Shown: piece after piece, positions 15,344-19,935 of the stretch
Layout: every line of letters begins with the position of its first letter
Position numbering within the stretch: position 1 is the first letter of the stretch
Source of the DNA: CAYNFT01 sp964396535
GTDB lineage: Bacteria; Chloroflexota; Dehalococcoidia; Dehalococcoidales; UBA2162
NCBI GenBank assembly: GCA_964396535.1
Contig: CAYNFT010000031.1
Coordinates: 1-19,935, forward strand
Reading direction: 5' to 3'
Length of the DNA stretch: 19,935 nt
The notes under the pieces: generated by a model
The model's input: only the letters and a program-made list of their open reading frames with translations
Databases searched by the model: none
Told to the model about the DNA's origin: nothing
Position numbers and translations under genes: made by a program

Positions 15344-15593
15344 AGTGTGTGCCCTCCGTATCTTTAAATCAGAGCCTCATCATTGAGATTTGCCCGCTAC
15401 CTTCTGAAATAAGCGAACAAATTATGATTGTAGAAAACCCGTGTCTTTAATGAGTTATATCCAATGCGACTGTCTAAAGTATTTTTTCGAGGGACCTCAA
15501 CCGTTCCCGTTTGTTTATAACCAATTAAGACATAAGATACTGGTAAAAATTTGTCTGGTATTTTCATAGACGATTAACTATACGTATAACTTT

Positions 15594-16826
15594 TTAGCAT
15601 TCATTGCTTGGTTTGATGACACTTTGGCACACTTCTGCTACTTGCTCAGCAATCCCTCGCCAGCTGTACTTCTCGGCGGCAACCTTCCTTCCCCTTTCAC
15701 CCATTTTTTTCCTGAGCTGCTCATTCTTAAGCAGCGTTACTATGGCACCTGCCATCTCATCCGCGTTGGTTGGATCGACAACTAATCCTGAACCGGAATT
15801 AATAACATCTTGGCTGGCTCCTTCTACATCACCGGTGACCACAGGCTTCCCGCAAGCAATGTACTCATATAATTTTAAAGGTGAAGCTCCAGTTTTGATA
15901 TTCCTGGAATTCCTAGCTGCAGGGACAACACAGACATCGCTAGCATTTATATATTTGGGAACTTCATGATAAGGTATTGTACCAGTAAATATTATTTTCT
16001 CGAAGATACCGAGTTGCTGAGCGAGGCTAGTTAGTTCTTGCTTTATTATTCCGTCGCCGACGATTAACAATGAGGTATCAGGTAGCTCCTTTACTATAAG
16101 AGGCATACTCCTGATTAAGAAATCTACACTTTGCGCTCGCCATAGGTTCCCAATAAAACAGACATAAGAAGAGCTTTGTTTTAGATTTAATTTGTCTCTC
16201 ACTTCTGTGGTATCCATCGGTTTGAATAAATCTGTGTTTGCCCCGTTCGGAATGACCACAATCTTGTTACCGGGCACCCCGTAATCGTTTTGAAGAACCT
16301 CCTTTAATCTTGATGTAACCACGATGATTTTGTCAGCCTTGGGCATGTTAAATCGCTCTATCCAGTTCAAAACTAGCAGTGAAATCCGATTTCCCCACCC
16401 CATGACTTTTATCTCATCACTTACTAGCCCGTTCACCTCCTTAACCAGGGGAATGTTAAATATTCTTGCTAGAAGATACTCGCTATTAATAAGAGTATGC
16501 CTTCTATATAATATATTGATTTTTCTCCGTCTAATAATAGCGATGAAGGCAAGGAGAAAAACGTAGATTGCACGTGCCAGAAACCAGGCAAAGGCGACTT
16601 CGCCTCCGACCAGTCGGAGTATCCGCCAACTCATCAGGTTGTTTTTTAAGCGCCCAGGCATTGATGATGGATTAGCGTTGATTTCTACCTCATTCTTGGG
16701 ATGGTCTTTGTTTATGTATATAACGTTATGTCCTATCTGTGACAAAGCACTGAGAACCCCATAAATGTGGGTGGACGACGTTTGCAGTGATTTGGTTTTC
16801 TGAGGGTCACAGTACAGGATATTCAT
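15594..16826 (-). CDS. GT4-family glycosyltransferase
   Basis: GT-B fold glycosyltransferase of 410 aa. The N-terminal half contains a hydrophobic stretch around WFLARAIYVFLLAFIAII, common in membrane-associated members of this family. The C-terminal half carries IPNGANTDLFKP, FIGNLWRAQSVDFLIRSMP, LIVGDGIIKQEL, and SPLKLYEYIACGKPVV. The KLYEY form of the donor-binding motif is shared with WbuB/WcaI-like enzymes, which often use N-acetyl-amino-sugar donors; the donor here is not proven. It starts at ATG 16826, 30 bp after the stop of the upstream GT, with only a weak ribosome binding site. It is the last gene of the three-GT run. A 250-bp gap without a clear gene follows. Confidence 0.88.
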   Translation of the reverse strand: MNILYCDPQKTKSLQTSSTHIYGVLSALSQIGHNVIYINKDHPKNEVEINANPSSMPGRLKNNLMSWRILRLVGGEVAFAWFLARAIYVFLLAFIAIIRRRKINILYRRHTLINSEYLLARIFNIPLVKEVNGLVSDEIKVMGWGNRISLLVLNWIERFNMPKADKIIVVTSRLKEVLQNDYGVPGNKIVVIPNGANTDLFKPMDTTEVRDKLNLKQSSSYVCFIGNLWRAQSVDFLIRSMPLIVKELPDTSLLIVGDGIIKQELTSLAQQLGIFEKIIFTGTIPYHEVPKYINASDVCVVPAARNSRNIKTGASPLKLYEYIACGKPVVTGDVEGASQDVINSGSGLVVDPTNADEMAGAIVTLLKNEQLRKKMGERGRKVAAEKYSWRGIAEQVAEVCQSVIKPSNEC

Positions 16827-16856
16827 CGTATTCGCTCGTTCGCATTTTCCTATGAC

Positions 16857-18005
16857 TTAATTAAGAGACTCCAGGACATTTTTATATCTCGTTGCAGCAG
16901 CTTCATAAGTGTATTGCTGCTCAATAAGTACTTGCGCGTTTCTGCTTATTTGCTCAAGGTCTGGATGGCTTAGGCTTCTGATGATATTTTTAGCTATACG
17001 CTCGGGCGTATTATTCTCCATAAAAAAGCCAGTTTCGCCCTCTCGTATTAAGTCGGGTATTCCGCCAACCGGTGTTGCCAGCACAGGAGTACCACATGCC
17101 ATAGCTTCTAACACCCCGCTAGGCAGTCCTTCGTAGTCTGATGGCACAACTACTAGCTTTATATCATTCAAATAATCGGGTATTTGCTTGTTCTCAACCC
17201 AACCTAACAAGTCAACTTGGTTTTGCATGTTATTCCCAGAAAGAAATTGTTCAATTTCGTTTCGCAAGTACCCGTCACCTATTATGATTGCTTTACATTC
17301 TCTATCTCTCAGAACCGGAAGTAGCGCTTCAACAAACTTCAGGGCACCTTTCTCTTTTATTAGACGACCAATGTAACCCACATCATAAGTTCTTTCCGAC
17401 AGGTTCTTTCTTTTTTTGAAGGTAGTGGTATCTATATATTGACTCCAGAAACTCGTTTTACTCGAATATCTCTCCAGGTTATATAAGTGAATCATACATT
17501 CAGATTCTGGTAATATCCTGTTAGCCAGTTGATAGCTTATAGTTTCACCCATACGAATCAGTGCTACCTTGATTTTACCTGGCCTTTGGAAATGGTCATT
17601 AACAACGAAGGATGGTCTGCCATCACTCCTTATTATCACTTTTTTCCCGGCGATTCTAATTAGCAACATGGGCAGGAAGAACAAATCTGCCCCTGTAGCA
17701 AAAACAAAAATGACTGTCTCTGGAAGCAACCGTAATGTAGTCCAGAGTAATTTGAATTGGTGTAATAGATAATAAGGAATTAACCTTAATGATGACGCAT
17801 CTCGAGGTATATACTTGCTCTCTAATTTTAATAGGGTAACATTGTTATCCAAGGATAATTCAGCGGTGAGATTGGTTACAACCCAGGTTATTTTGCTGGA
17901 GAATGGCTCCATAGCATATAGTAATTTGGAGCAGATCTCAACTATGGAACGCCTTTCAGGATTTGTCCAGCCTGTAATCAGCGCTATTCTAGGTTTCCTA
18001 ACCAT
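16857..18005 (-). CDS. GT4-family glycosyltransferase
   Basis: A 382-aa GT-B glycosyltransferase. The frame is open to TTG 18053, but ATG 18005 is chosen because AGAGGAA lies 9 nt before it, right at the upstream gene's stop codon, and the protein then starts at MVRKPRIALITG, the first beta strand of the fold. Signatures are VGYIGRLIKEKGALKFVEAL, AIIIGDGYLRNEIEQFL, and VPSDYEGLPSGVLEAMACG, containing the E-x7-E pair. DGRPSFVVNDHF in the N-terminal domain may help shape the acceptor site. Only 14 bp separate it from the preceding GT. It probably adds one residue of the repeat unit; the linkage is unknown. Confidence 0.88.
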   Translation of the reverse strand: MVRKPRIALITGWTNPERRSIVEICSKLLYAMEPFSSKITWVVTNLTAELSLDNNVTLLKLESKYIPRDASSLRLIPYYLLHQFKLLWTTLRLLPETVIFVFATGADLFFLPMLLIRIAGKKVIIRSDGRPSFVVNDHFQRPGKIKVALIRMGETISYQLANRILPESECMIHLYNLERYSSKTSFWSQYIDTTTFKKRKNLSERTYDVGYIGRLIKEKGALKFVEALLPVLRDRECKAIIIGDGYLRNEIEQFLSGNNMQNQVDLLGWVENKQIPDYLNDIKLVVVPSDYEGLPSGVLEAMACGTPVLATPVGGIPDLIREGETGFFMENNTPERIAKNIIRSLSHPDLEQISRNAQVLIEQQYTYEAAATRYKNVLESLN

Positions 18006-18019
18006 AGCGGATATTTCCT

Positions 18020-19150
18020 CTAAGCCGTCCCTTTGGAACCATTCACCAAGCAATCCTCGTATTCCCTTAATATCCTTGCCATTAAAGCTTCATACCCGAA
18101 GTTCTTCTTTACATGTTCTCTGCCGTTTCTTCCCAGCTTTCGCCTCAAGTCTTCATCCTTAAGCATTTCGACTACTCTGGAGGCTATCATTGTGTAATCC
18201 CCAGGCTCAGCTATAAAACCAGTTTCTCTATCCACGATGATTTCCTTAACATCACCAACATCCGTGGCCACCACGGGTACCTCACAGGAAAGTGCTTCAA
18301 CACAGGTAACAGGGAAACCCTCCATGTAGGAAGGCAAGATAACAACCGACGCTTCTTGGTATACTGCGGCCATCTTTTCATATGTGACAGAGCCCAACAG
18401 CTCTATAGGCAGGTTTGTCTGCCTAAGCTTACTCTCGAGACTTCCCGCCCCGGCAATCATAAACCTCACATTTTTTACTTGTTTATTTATAATCTCAAAA
18501 GACTTGATGAGTGTGTCAATGCCCTTCCATTTTTCAAGCTTTCCTACATAGGTTACCACAGGTGGTTTTGACTCACCGTTCATCGAAATGAATTTTTTCG
18601 TATCAACGGCATTCGGCATCCATTCTACCTCTTTGATACCGAACTTCCTCTGTATTATTGGGATGTCACTTTTTGAAACGCTTAGGACCTTATCAGCCAC
18701 CTTCGTGGTGAAGTAACCTAATGTCCTATCGTATATGTTCTCCTTAACCCATATCCTCCCGGGATGGAAATTCTGTCTATTCCCCGAAAAATCCAAACCT
18801 CCACGGAAGTGCAAAATGTATTTGGATTTCCTCTTAAAGACTCTTGCCAGAGCGGCCATATTTGATAGGAAGAAGATATAGGAATGAACATGGACAATGT
18901 CGAAATCATCTTGTAGCAACCTTGTGAAAACATTAGCCAGAGGATTCATGTCCCAGAAAGTGGCGTAAGTATGAAGACGATGGACATGGAGATTGTCTGG
19001 CGCTTGCCAATTATTGGAATTTCCTATGTCAGAAGTGAAGACATGAACCTCAAAATGTTCAGCTAGCCTTTTTGAAAGCTCGTAACACGAAACTCCCGAC
19101 CCGCTCGGATAGTTTGGCCCCCAATATGCTGTGACCTGGGCAATTTTCAT
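18020..19150 (-). CDS. GT4-family glycosyltransferase
   Basis: A 376-aa GT-B glycosyltransferase and the first gene of the minus-strand block. ATG 19150 (MKIAQVTAYWGPNYPSGSG) is preferred over the in-frame TTG 19192, which adds 14 residues unlike the family and lacks a ribosome binding site; the site before ATG 19150 is purine-rich but weak. Signatures include SGSGVSCYELSKRLAEHFEV (N-terminal glycine loop), IVHVHSYIFFLSNMAALARV, YVGKLEKWKGIDTLIKSFE, IAGAGSLESKL, and PSYMEGFPVTCVEALSC with E-x7-E. Its stop codon overlaps the Shine-Dalgarno region of the next GT, suggesting coupled translation. Donor and acceptor cannot be assigned. Confidence 0.88.
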   Translation of the reverse strand: MKIAQVTAYWGPNYPSGSGVSCYELSKRLAEHFEVHVFTSDIGNSNNWQAPDNLHVHRLHTYATFWDMNPLANVFTRLLQDDFDIVHVHSYIFFLSNMAALARVFKRKSKYILHFRGGLDFSGNRQNFHPGRIWVKENIYDRTLGYFTTKVADKVLSVSKSDIPIIQRKFGIKEVEWMPNAVDTKKFISMNGESKPPVVTYVGKLEKWKGIDTLIKSFEIINKQVKNVRFMIAGAGSLESKLRQTNLPIELLGSVTYEKMAAVYQEASVVILPSYMEGFPVTCVEALSCEVPVVATDVGDVKEIIVDRETGFIAEPGDYTMIASRVVEMLKDEDLRRKLGRNGREHVKKNFGYEALMARILREYEDCLVNGSKGTA

Positions 19151-19181
19151 TGATATTTTCTCTTTAGCTTTCCCTGTATCT

Positions 19182-19211
19182 ATAATATCCAAGAAGCAAG
19201 ATGAGAGTCAG
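19182..19211 (-). promoter_or_regulatory. Candidate promoter for the three-glycosyltransferase block
   Basis: On the minus strand, CTGACT (19211-19206) and TATTAT (19187-19182) are separated by 18 bp. The -10 matches five of six consensus bases and the -35 four of six. A start near 19175 would give a leader of about 25 nt before ATG 19150. The position fits, but the match is only moderate. Confidence 0.3.
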
Positions 19212-19340
19212 TGGCTAAGAGGTAATTTTAAGCCCCTCCTCTTGCTGGGAGGTCATTTTCCACACAGTAACTCACTGGTATCGTACTATATGGAGGTGGA
19301 AATCATCGTTCTAAAAGTACCTGAAATGGTACCAAATAGT

Positions 19341-19361
19341 GGATAATTGGCGGATAATTGG
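19341..19361. repeat. Short tandem direct repeat, possible operator
   Basis: GGATAATTGG occurs twice (19341-19350 and 19352-19361) separated by one base, an 11-bp period close to one DNA turn. The second unit overlaps the perfect inverted repeat AATTGG-TC-CCAATT (19356-19369). Two in-phase half-sites of this kind could bind a regulator about 190 bp upstream of the GT block; there is no direct evidence that they do. Confidence 0.35.
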
Positions 19362-19884
19362 TCCCAATTTGATAGGAGGCAGACAAGTGGCCGTTTTTCT
19401 GGAGGTTGCGTTCCCTGTCACACTCGCTTTAGCAAGTCGATACCCAACAAAACAATACCTCTCCTTCAGTGTTCCTGTAGAAATAAAAAAGTTTGAATAA
19501 TTAATAATAAGTTATCAGAAACCTTGGAATCCAAATCTAAGCAGCCAAATGGTTGGTTTAAATTTTTTAATAACTACTACTAACCAATGATTACTTGAGC
19601 CGTTAGATACATTAAACTGACCTTTTATACCTCACGAAACTAGCCTTAAGGGACTTTCGAGATATAGTTTAGGGTGTTATCCTTATGCAGCGATAATACT
19701 CTTAACCCAGAGATGGAGACCAACTAAAGAAGAAAAGAGATAAAAGTTATTTTAATTGCCAAGTTACCATAGTCCTAGTCAATACAGGACGAATGTGGGA
19801 CATATCTTGCGTTCCCCGTAGGCAAAAAATAATTTACGTGCAACATAAAAGGGCAGAGGTTACTGGTTAGTGTGGGGGTAAAAC

Positions 19885-19935
19885 ATGGTAAGGGGAAAAT
19901 GGGGAGGTAGACTTAGGAAGGCTCTATTAGTTGCA
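19885..19935 (+). CDS. Possible start of a gene cut by the window edge
   Basis: ATG 19885 is preceded by GGGGGT (19874-19879), 5 nt upstream, and opens a frame that runs to the edge: MVRGKWGGRLRKALLVA. A basic N-terminus leading into hydrophobic residues is what a signal peptide or first membrane helix looks like, as in secreted proteins or in the membrane-anchored CapD/PglF-type dehydratases common in such loci. Only 17 codons are visible, so neither the gene nor its function is secure. Confidence 0.35.
   Translation, partial: MVRGKWGGRLRKALLVA

Larger units (their letters stand above)
19151..19884. other. Intergenic region without a recognisable gene
   Basis: About 735 bp of mostly AT-rich DNA between the divergent minus-strand GT block and a possible plus-strand gene at the right edge. 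I found no tRNA, rRNA, CRISPR array, insertion-sequence end or JUMPstart/ops element. Short reading frames here do not look like proteins. It contains a candidate minus-strand promoter (19182-19211), a small tandem repeat at 19341-19361 beside an AATTGG-TC-CCAATT inverted repeat (19356-19369), and weak hairpins such as CCTCC/GGAGG at 19235-19252 and GTCCT/AGGAC near 19773-19790. It probably holds the regulatory region for the divergent transcripts. Confidence 0.5.

Noticed and set aside
15579..15588. Perfect palindrome TATACGTATA downstream of a glycosyltransferase stop codon
   Set aside because: Ten bases of mostly A and T occur easily by chance; no second copy and no link to a promoter was seen.
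18113..18571. Plus-strand open frame of 152 codons
   Set aside because: Antisense to a clear GT4 glycosyltransferase with intact motifs; low-complexity, unlikely composition.
19235..19252. CCTCC/GGAGG inverted repeat as a possible terminator
   Set aside because: Five-pair stem with an 8-nt loop and no proper T run; it also lies upstream of the block, where a terminator would not be expected.
1..19935. CRISPR arrays, tRNA genes, transposases or insertion-sequence inverted repeats
   Set aside because: No regularly spaced repeats, tRNA-like folds or transposase motifs were found by reading both strands.

Overview
The window looks like a bacterial surface-polysaccharide (O-antigen, capsule or exopolysaccharide) biosynthesis locus from an organism of intermediate GC content (mid-40s % by eye). 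Genes are tightly packed, with ATGA and TAATG stop/start overlaps, Shine-Dalgarno sites, GTG and TTG starts, and at least one good -35/-10 promoter, all of which fit a bacterium. The mix of a Gfo/Idh-hexapeptide acetyltransferase fusion, FemAB-like and GNAT acyltransferases, and an STT3-like membrane protein would suit an environmental lineage such as Chloroflexota (Dehalococcoidia-like). That placement is only an impression, because the window has no rRNA or housekeeping gene.

Plus strand, 1-10847. The window opens in a broken tail of an NAD-dependent sugar epimerase. Next come a nucleotide-sugar dehydrogenase, a fused Gfo/Idh oxidoreductase-N-acetyltransferase with a zinc ribbon, and a DegT/WbpE aminotransferase. 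These three genes carry all four activities needed to turn UDP-GlcNAc into UDP-GlcNAc(3NAc)A. A GT4 glycosyltransferase and an SDR epimerase follow, each overlapping its neighbour by 4 nt. Then come a second DegT aminotransferase, a FemAB-like acyl/aminoacyl transferase, a leftover copy of the DegT 3' end, a GNAT acetyltransferase, and a NodB-type deacetylase that probably starts at TTG 9981.

Minus strand, 19150-10878, converging on the first block. Read 5' to 3' on that strand, it holds three GT4 glycosyltransferases, a second deacetylase-fold protein, a large multi-TM GT-C-like protein with an STT3-type DPWYH motif, and a Wzx-type flippase. A small hairpin lies in the 30-bp gap between the two blocks. 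About 735 bp without a clear gene lies upstream of the minus-strand block, and a possible new plus-strand gene begins at the right edge.

How the genes fit together (inference): the plus strand makes activated diacetamido-uronic and other amino sugars, and may decorate them through FemAB, GNAT and deacetylase. The four GT4 enzymes assemble a lipid-linked repeat unit, the flippase exports it, and the GT-C protein acts on the outer face. The most unusual feature is the FemAB gene sitting between a complete aminotransferase gene and a second, partly homogenised copy of that gene's 3' end. This suggests cassette exchange at the locus.
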